Of a stretch of 32,976 nucleotides of DNA, positions 23,629 to 30,854 are shown piece by piece. A program made the translations under genes and the position numbers. Where the stretch lies: the NCBI RefSeq assembly GCF_029887875.1, contig NZ_JARXRM010000029.1:1-32976 (forward strand), in the 5' to 3' direction. Each line of letters opens with the position of its first letter. Position 1 is the stretch's first letter. The stretch is from Luteimonas endophytica. Its GTDB lineage: Bacteria > Pseudomonadota > Gammaproteobacteria > Xanthomonadales > Xanthomonadaceae. The notes under the pieces were generated by a model that was not told where the DNA came from, searched no databases, and saw only the letters and a program-made list of their open reading frames with translations.

Positions 23629-23657
23629 AAGCTAACCCCGCGCGCCCCGCCTTGCAA
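23629..23657 (-). promoter_or_regulatory. Promoter of the asnB leader transcript
   Basis: On the minus strand, -35 TTGCAA (23657-23652) is separated by 17 bp from -10 TAGCTT (23634-23629). Six bases separate the -10 from the leader-peptide ATG at 23622, so the start site should fall on or next to the ATG. Confidence 0.65.
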
Positions 23658-23696
23658 GTGGCGCATCACGCGAAGCGGCCGCTGGCGGGTCCGCCC

Positions 23697-23760
23697 GCAG
23701 GAGTGCCCCATGGCCGCGAAAACCGCGGGAAACCCCGGCGGAACGGCGCCAGTCCCGGAC
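23697..23760. repeat. Palindromic intergenic repeat, copy D (left half only)
   Basis: It begins GCAGGAGTG and runs through CCCCATGGCCGCGAA and ACCGCGGGA, then CCCCGGCGGAACGGCG. It aligns with the left half of copy A in the same orientation. The right arm with CGCTCCT is absent, so this copy is truncated or decayed. Confidence 0.7.
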
Positions 23761-23869
23761 CCTCCCCCGCCTGGCCAGGCGCAGAAGGAACCCTCGTCGG
23801 CGGGCGGCACCCTCCCCGCCTGCCGGACCGCGGCGCCATGGGGTTTGGGCAGGGCCCGCGGCGGAGGCT

Positions 23870-23875
23870 TAGAAT
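23870..23875 (+). promoter_or_regulatory. -10 box TAGAAT, probable leaderless promoter
   Basis: TAGAAT ends seven bases before the ATG at 23883, the same geometry as at metX. No Shine-Dalgarno sequence is present. The -35 is poor. Confidence 0.55.
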
Positions 23876-23882
23876 GCCCCGC

Positions 23883-24476
23883 ATGACAGCCATCGCCCAG
23901 CCCGACGTGGCCTTCGCCGGCCACGACAAGTTCATCGCCGCGATCGACGCCGCGGTCGCCTCCGGCGACGAGCACGCCGTCACCGCCGCCCTGCGCAACA
24001 CCCTGTGCGGGATGATCCGCGACCCGGACGTGCACCTGCCCGCCTGCGTCTACGAACCGATCCAGGACCACTACGCCCGCCGCGAGATCTATCGCAGCCC
24101 GGAACACGGCTACAGCATCGTCGCCATGACCTGGGGACCCGGCCAGGGCACCCCGGTGCACGACCACTGCGGGCTGTGGTGCGTGGAAGGCGTGTGGGAC
24201 GGCCAGCTGGAGATCACCCAGTTCGAACTGCTCGAGCGCGACGGCGACCGCTTCCGGTTCCGCGCCGCCGGCGGCATGCAGGCCGGCCCCGGCAGCGCCG
24301 GCAGCCTGATCCCGCCGCACGAGTACCACACCATCTGCAACGCCAGCGACGACCGCGTCGCGGTGTCGGTACACATCTACAAGGCGCCGATGGAGCAGTG
24401 CTCCAGGTTCGCCCACGAGCACGGCGAGTGGTATCTGCGCACCGAAACCTGCCTGAGCGTGGACTGCGCGGTCTGA
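23883..24476 (+). CDS. Cysteine dioxygenase-type thiol dioxygenase (cupin)
   Basis: This 197-residue non-heme Fe(II) cupin of the CDO_I family oxidises a thiol, typically cysteine to cysteine sulfinate, or 3-mercaptopropionate in some bacteria. The iron ligands appear to be H93 and H95 (TPVHDHCGLW) and H149 (PPHEYHTICN). Y166 in SVHIYKAP corresponds to the catalytic tyrosine region, and R67-R68 in HYARREIYR could bind the carboxylate. I favour cysteine as substrate but cannot exclude mercaptopropionate. The ATG at 23883 directly follows a -10 box. It is divergent from asnB. Confidence 0.85.
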   Translation: MTAIAQPDVAFAGHDKFIAAIDAAVASGDEHAVTAALRNTLCGMIRDPDVHLPACVYEPIQDHYARREIYRSPEHGYSIVAMTWGPGQGTPVHDHCGLWCVEGVWDGQLEITQFELLERDGDRFRFRAAGGMQAGPGSAGSLIPPHEYHTICNASDDRVAVSVHIYKAPMEQCSRFAHEHGEWYLRTETCLSVDCAV

Positions 24477-24619
24477 GGCCGCGCCGCACCGCGCAGGGGC
24501 GCACCCCCGCAGTCTGCCGCACCGCTACACGCGCGGCTGCGGAAGTCGTGCCTTCCGGCACCTGACCCGAGCGCTCAGGACGCTACGCTCGGCGGCAGTT
24601 TCCCGCGGACCGCCCCGGC

Positions 24620-25072
24620 ATGCTCGTCGACCTGTTCCTCGCCTCCCTCCACCACCTGCTGGTCTTCGGCCTGGTGGCCATGCTGGTGCTGGAATCGGCC
24701 GTCCTGCGCGGCGCCGTCGACGGCACAACGGTGCGGCGCCTGGCCGGCATCGACGGCGGTTACGGATTGACCGCGCTGCTGCTGCTGGCGGTGGGCGCGG
24801 CGCGGCTGGCATGGGGCGCGAAGGGCTGGCAGTACTACCTGTCCAACCCCTGGTTCCACGCCAAGCTCGGGCTGTTCCTGCTGGTGGGGCTGCTGTCGAT
24901 CGTGCCGACCCTGCGCTACCTGCGCTGGCGCAAGGCGCTGCGCGCAGACCCGGGCTGCCTGCCCGCCCCCGCCGAGCTGGCGCGCATGCGCGGGTTCGTC
25001 CGGCTGCAGCTGGCGCTGGTGGCCGCCATCTTCGTCCTGGCCGCCGCGATGGCCCGCTACAGGATGTTCTGA
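24620..25072 (+). CDS. DUF2214 family membrane protein
   Basis: This 150-residue integral membrane protein has four predicted hydrophobic helices (about 5-28, 48-68, 83-102 and 128-146). The pattern LHHLLVFGLVAMLVLE, GGYGLTALLLL, GWQYYLSNPWFHAKLGLFLLVGLLS and PTLRYLRWRK is that of DUF2214 proteins, which have no known function. The ATG at 24620 begins just before the first helix. A candidate -10 (TACGCT) lies about 30 bp upstream. The gap to the dioxygenase gene is 143 bp, so a separate transcript is possible. Confidence 0.8.
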   Translation: MLVDLFLASLHHLLVFGLVAMLVLESAVLRGAVDGTTVRRLAGIDGGYGLTALLLLAVGAARLAWGAKGWQYYLSNPWFHAKLGLFLLVGLLSIVPTLRYLRWRKALRADPGCLPAPAELARMRGFVRLQLALVAAIFVLAAAMARYRMF

Positions 25073-25106
25073 GACCCGGGGGCGGCGCCTGCCCGGAAGG
25101 CTCCGC

Positions 25107-25112
25107 TATACT
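25107..25112 (+). promoter_or_regulatory. -10 box TATACT of tRNA-Leu(CAA)
   Basis: TATACT ends 10 bp before the mature tRNA. The -35 is not clear. Confidence 0.5.
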
Positions 25113-25122
25113 CCCCACCCGC

Positions 25123-25209
25123 GCCGAAGTGGCGGAATCGGTAGACGCAGCGGACTCAAAATCCGCCGGCCTTAAAACCGTGTGGGTTCGAGTCCCACCT
25201 TCGGCACCA
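25123..25209 (+). tRNA. tRNA-Leu, anticodon CAA
   Basis: This is an 87-nt type-II tRNA. The acceptor arms GCCGAAG (25123-25129) and CTTCGGC (25199-25205) pair, with A73 and an encoded CCA at 25207-25209. The anticodon stem GCGGA/TCCGC encloses loop CTCAAAA, giving anticodon CAA (reads UUG). A long variable arm and GGTTCGAGTCCC T-arm are present. No strong terminator is seen downstream. Confidence 0.97.
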
Positions 25210-25280
25210 GCGGGTCGCCCCGTGCACGGCACGGCCGGGAAGACGATGGTCTGGTCGTCGCGACCCCCGACCGGACCTCC

Positions 25281-25727
25281 CTACCGGATCCGGCCGTCCG
25301 GCGAGTAGTCGACCAGGCGCATGGCGCGCTCCTCGATGCCGCCGACGAAGCGGCCGTGCTCGGCCCCGGTGACGCGCTTGATCTCGGCCCACTCCTCGTC
25401 GGCCATGAAGTGCTCCCAGCGGGCGGTCATCGTGGCCTCGTCGGGCCAGCGCAGCAGGTAGACGAATTCGGGCCCTTCCTCGCCGCGTGCCTCCCACATC
25501 GCGACGATATCGAAACCGTGGCGCTGCATGATCCGCACGGCGTGGTCGCGGAAGCGTTCGTGGAACGCTTCCCGGGTCTGGTCGAAGAGGCGATAGATGC
25601 GCAACTGATGCAACGGGCCGGCTTCGGTGGCCGGTGCAGCCCCCGGGTCGGGGTTGGCGGCGGCGGGAGCGGCGAATGCGACCGCCGCCAGGACGATCAA
25701 CAGGGGAGAGAATGTCAGTCTGGGCAT
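25281..25727 (-). CDS. Exported NIPSNAP family protein
   Basis: This 148-residue protein has a signal peptide (LLIVLAAVAFAAPAAA, likely cleaved after residue 25 or so) and a single NIPSNAP-type ferredoxin-fold domain: HQLRIYRLFDQTREAFHERFRDHAVRIM, then GFDIVAMWEA and FVYLLRWPDEATMTARWEHFMAD. NIPSNAP domains have no general enzymatic role. Export to the periplasm is notable for this fold. The ATG at 25727 is chosen because it produces the signal peptide. It is transcribed toward tRNA-Leu and is divergent from the phospholipid operon. Confidence 0.83.
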   Translation of the reverse strand: MPRLTFSPLLIVLAAVAFAAPAAANPDPGAAPATEAGPLHQLRIYRLFDQTREAFHERFRDHAVRIMQRHGFDIVAMWEARGEEGPEFVYLLRWPDEATMTARWEHFMADEEWAEIKRVTGAEHGRFVGGIEERAMRLVDYSPDGRIR

Positions 25728-25997
25728 GACGGCTGCTGTCGGGTGGGCGGGTCGACCTCTCGGACAGGATACGGCCCTGGGGGTTCCCCATCTGTCCCGG
25801 CAGTCCCGTTGTCCGGCAAGCCACCGGCCATCATTGGCGCGCAGCCACCCGCGCCGTGGCCGCCCTGCCCCGGACCGAAACTTCCGGAATGCGCGGCCGC
25901 CATCCGCGCCCCGACGCGGTCGCCAGGGCCACCGCGGCACTGGACTTCACGATGCGCTAACCTTTCCGGTCGCCGCGGCGCAGGGAACGGGCAGGCA

Positions 25998-26603
25998 GTG
26001 TCGATCTACGCATTGAAAGGACGGTTCCAGGCGCTGCTGCGCCCGCTGGTGGATGTGCTGTACCGCGCAGGCACGACCGCCAACCAGGTGACGCTGGCGG
26101 CGCTGCTGTTGTCGCTGGCGGTGGCCGCCCTGGTCTACCTGCGCGCGCCCCTGCAGCCCCTGCTCTACCTGCTGCTGCCCGGGTGGATGCTGCTGCGCAT
26201 GGCGCTCAACGCCATCGACGGGATGCTCGCGCGGGAGTTCGGGCAGCAGTCCCGGCTTGGGGCCTACCTCAACGAGCTGTGCGACGTGATCGCCGACGCC
26301 GCGCTCTACCTGAGCCTTCTGGGCGTGCCGGGAGTGCAGCCGCATCTGCCCTGGACGCTGGCGCTGCTGGCGGCATTGACCGAATATGCCGGCGTACTCG
26401 GCGTCATGGCCGGGGCGTCCCGCCGCTACGACGGCCCGATGGGCAAGAGCGACCGGGCGTTCGTGGTGGGACTGCTCGGAGTGCTTCTGGGGTCGGGCGC
26501 GATCGCCGCGCCGACGGTGAACCTGGTGCTCGCCGCGATGGCGCTGCTGTGCCTGGTCACGGTGTGGCGACGGGTGGATCGGGGATTGCGGGAATCGCAC
26601 TGA
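25998..26603 (+). CDS. ynbA: CDP-alcohol phosphatidyltransferase family protein, YnbA-like
   Basis: This 201-residue membrane enzyme, with about six hydrophobic helices, is related to those that transfer a phosphatidyl group from CDP-diacylglycerol to an alcohol. The family motif D-x2-D-G-x2-A-R-x8-G-x3-D-x3-D appears as N71, D74-G75, A78-R79, G88, N92 and D96, so the first and third aspartates are Asn. The same pattern is, from memory, found in E. coli YnbA, which this protein resembles throughout (GKSDRA, start VSIYALKGRFQALLRP). The alcohol acceptor is unknown. The GTG at 25998 is chosen by that similarity. It is the first gene of a six-gene unit, 30 bp from the next. Confidence 0.85.
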   Translation: MSIYALKGRFQALLRPLVDVLYRAGTTANQVTLAALLLSLAVAALVYLRAPLQPLLYLLLPGWMLLRMALNAIDGMLAREFGQQSRLGAYLNELCDVIADAALYLSLLGVPGVQPHLPWTLALLAALTEYAGVLGVMAGASRRYDGPMGKSDRAFVVGLLGVLLGSGAIAAPTVNLVLAAMALLCLVTVWRRVDRGLRESH

Positions 26604-26633
26604 AACGGCCGCCAGGCCATTGGGGATGTATCG

Positions 26634-28382
26634 ATGCGTGAACAGAAGGAACTGGATTTTCCAAGCTGGGATGGCGCGCGGCTGTTCTACCGGCACTGGC
26701 CGGCGCTGGGGCCCTCGCGCGGCGCGATCGTGCTGCTGCATCGCGGCCACGAGCATTCGGGGCGCATCGCGCACCTGGCCGACGAGCTGGACATGCCCGG
26801 CTTCGACGTGTTCGCCTGGGACGCCCGCGGCAACGGCCGCTCCCCGGGCGCACGCGGAGATGCCCCCGGCTTCGATGCGCTGGTGCGCGACCTGGACAGG
26901 TTCGCCGCCTGGATCGCGGCGGAGCACGGCATCGCCGCTACCGACACCGCGGTGGTGGCGCAAAGCGTAGGTGCGGTGATCGCCGCCACCTGGGTGCACG
27001 ACTACGCGCCGCCACTTCGCGCGCTGGTGCTGGCTTCTCCGGCGTTCAAGGTGAAGCTGTACGTGCCGCTGGCCCGGCCCGGGCTTGCAATATTGAAGAA
27101 GATGCGGGGCAACTTCTTCGTCAACAGCTACGTCAAGCCGCAGTTCCTCACCCACGACCCGGCGCGCATTGCCAGCTACCGCAGCGATCCGCTGATCGCC
27201 CGGCCGATCTCGGCGCGGGTGCTGCTGGATCTCTACGCCACGGCCGAGCGCGTCGTCGCCGACGCCAACGCGATCACCGTGCCGACCCAGCTGCTGGTCT
27301 CCGGCGCCGACTTCGTGGTGCACCGGGGCCCGCAGGACCGCTTCTTCGAGCGCCTGGGCGCGCACGTCAAGGAGCGGCGCCTGCTGCCCGGGTTCTTCCA
27401 CGACACCCTGGGCGAGCGCGACCGCGCCGTGGCGGTCGCCAAGGTGCGGGCTTTCCTGGACGCGCGCTTCGCCGAACCGGCGCGGCGGCCCTCGCTGCTC
27501 GAGGCCGACCGCCACGGCGCTACCTTCGACGAGTCGCAGGTGCTGTCCTGGCCGCCCGAGCGCTGGTCGCTGCAAAACCTGCGCTGGCGCATGGTTCGCG
27601 CCGGCCTGCGATTCGGCGGTCTGCTCTCGCGCGGCATCCGGCTGGGGCTGGAGACCGGTTTCGACTCCGGCAGCACCCTCGACTACGTCTACGAGAACAC
27701 CGCCCGCGGTGTCGGCCCGCTTGGGCGGATGGTGGACCGCAACTATCTCGACGCGATCGGCTGGCGCGGCATCCGGGTGCGCCGAGAGCATCTGCGCGAG
27801 CTGCTGGGGGAGGCGCTGGGGCGGCTGCGCGCGGCCGGCATGCCGGCGATCGCCACCGACATCGCCGCCGGCCACGGCCGCTACGCGCTCGAGGCGCTGG
27901 CACGCGGCACCGAGCGCGCCGACCGCATCCTGCTGCGCGACTACAGCGAACTCAACGTCGAGAAAGGCCGCGCCCTGATCGCCGCGTTCGGTGCCGAGGA
28001 CATCGCCACGTTCGAACAGGGCGACGCCTTCGACCGCCACGCACTGGCCGCGCTCGATCCGCGCCCCACCCTGGCGATCGTCTCCGGCCTGTACGAGCTG
28101 TTTCCCGACAACGCCCTGCTGCACGCTTCGCTGGGCGGCCTGGCCGACGCGGTGCCGGCCGGCGGCTACCTGGTCTACACCGGGCAGCCCTGGCACCCGC
28201 AGCTGGAGTTCATCGCCCGCGCCCTGACCAGCCACCGCGGCGGCCAGGCCTGGGTGATGCGGCGCCGCACCCAGGCCGAGATGGACCAGCTGGTGGCCGC
28301 GGCCGGCTTCCGCAAGCTGACCCAGCGGATCGACCGCTGGGGCATTTTCACCGTCTCGCTGGCGCAGCGGGTCGAGGCGTAG
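26634..28382 (+). CDS. ynbC: Alpha/beta hydrolase - methyltransferase fusion, YnbC-like
   Basis: This 582-residue two-domain protein resembles E. coli YnbC (about 585). Residues 1-285 are a monoacylglycerol-lipase-type alpha/beta hydrolase: oxyanion-region LLHRGHEHSGR, nucleophile S111 (VVAQSVGAV), acid in LLVSGADFVVH and His in GFFHDTLGERDR. Residues about 320-580 fit the putative methyltransferase family Methyltransf_20, with a SAM-binding-like loop TDIAAGHGRYALEAL near residue 410 and RILLRDYSELNVEKG. It may deacylate and methylate a lipid or its head group. This is inferred from domains and neighbours only. It sits between the YnbA-like and phosphatase genes with very short gaps. Confidence 0.88.
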   Translation: MREQKELDFPSWDGARLFYRHWPALGPSRGAIVLLHRGHEHSGRIAHLADELDMPGFDVFAWDARGNGRSPGARGDAPGFDALVRDLDRFAAWIAAEHGIAATDTAVVAQSVGAVIAATWVHDYAPPLRALVLASPAFKVKLYVPLARPGLAILKKMRGNFFVNSYVKPQFLTHDPARIASYRSDPLIARPISARVLLDLYATAERVVADANAITVPTQLLVSGADFVVHRGPQDRFFERLGAHVKERRLLPGFFHDTLGERDRAVAVAKVRAFLDARFAEPARRPSLLEADRHGATFDESQVLSWPPERWSLQNLRWRMVRAGLRFGGLLSRGIRLGLETGFDSGSTLDYVYENTARGVGPLGRMVDRNYLDAIGWRGIRVRREHLRELLGEALGRLRAAGMPAIATDIAAGHGRYALEALARGTERADRILLRDYSELNVEKGRALIAAFGAEDIATFEQGDAFDRHALAALDPRPTLAIVSGLYELFPDNALLHASLGGLADAVPAGGYLVYTGQPWHPQLEFIARALTSHRGGQAWVMRRRTQAEMDQLVAAAGFRKLTQRIDRWGIFTVSLAQRVEA

Positions 28383-28388
28383 CGCCGG

Positions 28389-29726
28389 GTGGAGGCGCGG
28401 GCGCCAGGCCGGCCGTGGAAGCGTGCGCTCGCGTGGCTGGCGCTGCTCGGCCCGTTCTTCTACGCCAGCTACGGTTTCGCCAACGCGATGGCGGCCAGGC
28501 GCGAGGACGTGCCCAGCATCGTCTTCGGCTGGGAGCAGGCGGTGCCGTTCCTGGCCTGGACCATCGTGCCCTACTGGACCACCAACCTGTTCTACGCGGC
28601 CTCTCCGTTCCTCTGCCGCGACCGCCGCGAGCTGGACACGCACTGCCTGCGGCTGCTGTCGGTGCAGGTGCTGGCGGTGTCGTGCTTCCTGCTGTGGCCG
28701 CTGGCCTTCAGCTTCGAGCGGCCGGCAAGCGGCGGCGTGTTCGCAGGCATGTTCGCGGCGCTGGAAGGCTTCGACCGCCCGTACAACCAGGCGCCCTCGC
28801 TGCATATCGCCATCACGGTGGTGCTGTGGACGCGCTATTCGAAGGTGCTGCGCGGCGCCTGGCGCTGGCTGCTGCACGGCTGGTTCGCGCTGGTCTGCGC
28901 CTCGGTGCTGACCACCTTCCAGCATCACTTCATCGACATCCCCACCGGGCTGGCCGCGGGTTGGCTGTGCGTCTGGCTGTGGCCGGAGCGCACCACGGCG
29001 CCGTGGCGCGGCGCGCGCCTGGCCGCCGATCCCGCGCGCTGGCGGCTGGCGGGGCTGTACACGGCGGCGGCCGTGGCCTGCGGCGTCACCGCATCGCTGG
29101 CCGGTGGCGCCTGGCTGTGGCTGTGGTGGCCGGCGCTGTCGCTCGGGCTGGTGGCGGGCAACTACGCCTGGTTCGGCGCGTCGGGCTTCCAGAAGCGCGG
29201 CGACGGTCGCCTGAGCACGGCGGCGCGCTGGCTCTACGCGCCGTACCTGGCGGCGGCGTGGATCAATTCGCGGGCCTGGACCCGCCGGCGCCCGGCGCCG
29301 GTGGAAGTGGCGGACGGGGTCTGGCTGGGGCGCCTTCCGGGATGGTCCGATCGCGAGCGGTGCGCGGTGGTCGACGTGTGCGCGGAACTCTCGTTGCCCG
29401 GCGGCACCCGGCCCGGCGACCGCCGCGTACCGATGCTCGACCTGGTGGCGCCGCCGCCCGACGCACTGCGCGAGGCGGCCGTCGCCATCGAGGACGCACG
29501 TCGGCACGGGCAGGTCCTGGTCTGCTGCGCGCTGGGATACTCGCGCAGCGCGCTGGCGGTGGCGGCATGGCTTCTTGCCACCGGCCGCGCGCCGGATGCC
29601 GACGGGGCGATCGGGCGGCTGCGCGCCGCGCGCCCGGAGGTGGTCTTGCGTGAGGCCCACCGGCACGCGCTGCTGGCTGCGCAGACGCCGCCCGCCGCGA
29701 CCCTCGCCGCGGAGGCGGCGCCGTGA
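28389..29726 (+). CDS. ynbD: PAP2 phosphatase - dual-specificity phosphatase fusion, YnbD-like
   Basis: This 445-residue membrane protein resembles E. coli YnbD (430). The N-terminal half has six hydrophobic helices and PAP2-like residues in YNQAPSLHIAI and TTFQHHFIDIPTG, fitting an inositolphosphotransferase/PAP2 domain. After a further membrane segment (about 235-300) comes a cytoplasmic dual-specificity-phosphatase-like domain with C380-ALGYS-R386 (the C-x5-R loop). The residue before the catalytic Cys is Cys instead of the usual His. Likely substrates are lipid phosphates or head-group phosphates made by the operon. The GTG at 28389 is 7 bp after the previous stop. Its stop overlaps the next start. 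Confidence 0.87.
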   Translation: MEARAPGRPWKRALAWLALLGPFFYASYGFANAMAARREDVPSIVFGWEQAVPFLAWTIVPYWTTNLFYAASPFLCRDRRELDTHCLRLLSVQVLAVSCFLLWPLAFSFERPASGGVFAGMFAALEGFDRPYNQAPSLHIAITVVLWTRYSKVLRGAWRWLLHGWFALVCASVLTTFQHHFIDIPTGLAAGWLCVWLWPERTTAPWRGARLAADPARWRLAGLYTAAAVACGVTASLAGGAWLWLWWPALSLGLVAGNYAWFGASGFQKRGDGRLSTAARWLYAPYLAAAWINSRAWTRRRPAPVEVADGVWLGRLPGWSDRERCAVVDVCAELSLPGGTRPGDRRVPMLDLVAPPPDALREAAVAIEDARRHGQVLVCCALGYSRSALAVAAWLLATGRAPDADGAIGRLRAARPEVVLREAHRHALLAAQTPPAATLAAEAAP

Positions 29727-30166
29727 CCGGGGCGCCGTTCGACCTGCAGGCGATCGCGCTGCTGCTGCGCCAGGGCCGCCGGTTGCATGGCGCGTCGCTG
29801 GGGCTGGCGGGCCTGGCGGGCCTCTGGCTGATCCTTGGCACGATGGCGCCGGTCTCTCCGGGCGCTCCGGTCCTGGCCCTGCTCATCGCCAGCCTGCTGG
29901 CGGCGGTCGCGCAGCTGTACTGCGCCATCCGCACCGACTTCGACGCCGCTCTGTTCCACGCCATCGCGGCGCTGCCGCAGGCGGACGCAATGCGCACCCT
30001 CGACGACTCCCTGCAGACTCTGGGACTGCAGCCGGCCGGCCATGGCGGGCGATCCTGGGACGCACGCTGGCGCGGCGCGTGCGGCTGGCTGCGCCGGCAG
30101 GGCGTGCTTGCCGGGGCCCAGCTGCTGCTGATGGCGGGTGCGTGGTTGGCGGCGCACTTCTCATGA
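29723..30166 (+). CDS. Hypothetical membrane protein in the phospholipid operon
   Basis: This 147-residue protein has two adjacent hydrophobic helices (about 22-44 and 47-68), a soluble middle and a C-terminal helix (about 124-144). I recognise no family, and E. coli ynbABCD as I remember it has no counterpart. The GTG start lies in a GTGA overlap with the preceding stop, so translational coupling supports it being a real gene. The middle section FHAIAALPQADAMRTLDDSL suggests an amphipathic helical segment. It may be a small partner of the phosphatase or the acyltransferase. Confidence 0.7.
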   Translation: MTGAPFDLQAIALLLRQGRRLHGASLGLAGLAGLWLILGTMAPVSPGAPVLALLIASLLAAVAQLYCAIRTDFDAALFHAIAALPQADAMRTLDDSLQTLGLQPAGHGGRSWDARWRGACGWLRRQGVLAGAQLLLMAGAWLAAHFS

Positions 30167-30189
30167 AAGACCGATTCATGAAGGACCGG
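30161..30189 (+). repeat. Short tandem repeat at the gene junction
   Basis: TCATGAAAGACCGA (30161-30174) and TCATGAAGGACCGG (30176-30189) are near-identical copies. The second provides the AAGGA ribosome-binding site of the acyltransferase gene; the first contains the stop of the previous gene. Confidence 0.7.
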
Positions 30190-30194
30190 CTCCC

Positions 30195-30854
30195 ATGCTC
30201 GACAGGCTGATCGCGCGCGGCTTCAGCGCCGCCATCCACGCGCTCACCGGCGCCCGCGCGCTATGGGAGGGCTGCATTCCCTCGGCGGAGCGACGCGTCT
30301 ATTTCGGCAACCACGCCAGCCACGGCGACTTCGTGATGATCTGGTCGGCGCTGCCGCCGGCGCTGCGGCACGGGGTGCGCCCCGTGGCCGGGGCCGACTA
30401 CTGGAACCGCGGGCCGTTCCGCCGCTACCTGATCCGCAACGTCTTCAACGCCGTGCTGATCGAGCGCAACGCGTCGGAGCGAAACGGCGAGGATCCGATC
30501 CAGCAGCTCTGCGATGCCGTCGACGGCGGCGGGTCGCTGATCCTGTTCCCCGAGGGCACCCGCAATACCGGCGAGGGCCTGCTGCCGTTCAAGAGCGGCA
30601 TCTACCACCTGGCGCGCCAGCGGCCGGAGCTGGAATGCGTGCCAGTGTGGCTGGACAACCTGAGCCGGGTGATGCCCAAGGGCAAGCTGCTGCCGCTGCC
30701 GCTGCTGTGCACCGCGCGCTTCGGTGCGCCGCTGCGCCTGGGCCCCGGCGAGGACAAGCAGGCATTCCTGGACCGCGCATGCGCGGCGCTGCTGGCTCTG
30801 TCCGAGGACGGCCGCGGTGCAGCGGAGACCGGCCCGGCGGGAGAGCGCGCATGA
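30195..30854 (+). CDS. Lysophospholipid acyltransferase (PlsC-type)
   Basis: This 219-residue acyltransferase has the PlsC/LPLAT motifs H40-ASHG-D45 (H-x4-D catalytic pair) and FPEGTRNTGEG (glycerophosphate-binding). It would acylate a lysophospholipid or related glycerol phosphate at the membrane. Next to a hydrolase and a CdsA-like enzyme it may rebuild phosphatidic acid or remodel the operon's lipid. The ATG at 30195 is preceded by AAGGA at 9-bp spacing. An in-frame upstream ATG (30138) lies inside the previous gene. The stop overlaps the next start (ATGA). Confidence 0.87.
   Translation: MLDRLIARGFSAAIHALTGARALWEGCIPSAERRVYFGNHASHGDFVMIWSALPPALRHGVRPVAGADYWNRGPFRRYLIRNVFNAVLIERNASERNGEDPIQQLCDAVDGGGSLILFPEGTRNTGEGLLPFKSGIYHLARQRPELECVPVWLDNLSRVMPKGKLLPLPLLCTARFGAPLRLGPGEDKQAFLDRACAALLALSEDGRGAAETGPAGERA

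Larger units (their letters stand above)
23392..23882. other. Regulatory intergenic region between divergent asnB and the thiol dioxygenase gene
   Basis: From low to high coordinate this region holds the asnB 5' untranslated segment, the terminator, the Asn-rich leader ORF, the leader promoter, palindromic repeat copy D and the -10 of the dioxygenase gene. Nothing else is supported. Confidence 0.7.

Noticed and set aside
25947..29666. Very long minus-strand open frame (over 1200 codons) antisense to the lipid operon
   Set aside because: Its translation is Arg/Gln/His/Ala-rich with no domain, while the plus strand encodes several recognisable enzymes. It is the usual open shadow frame of high-GC DNA.
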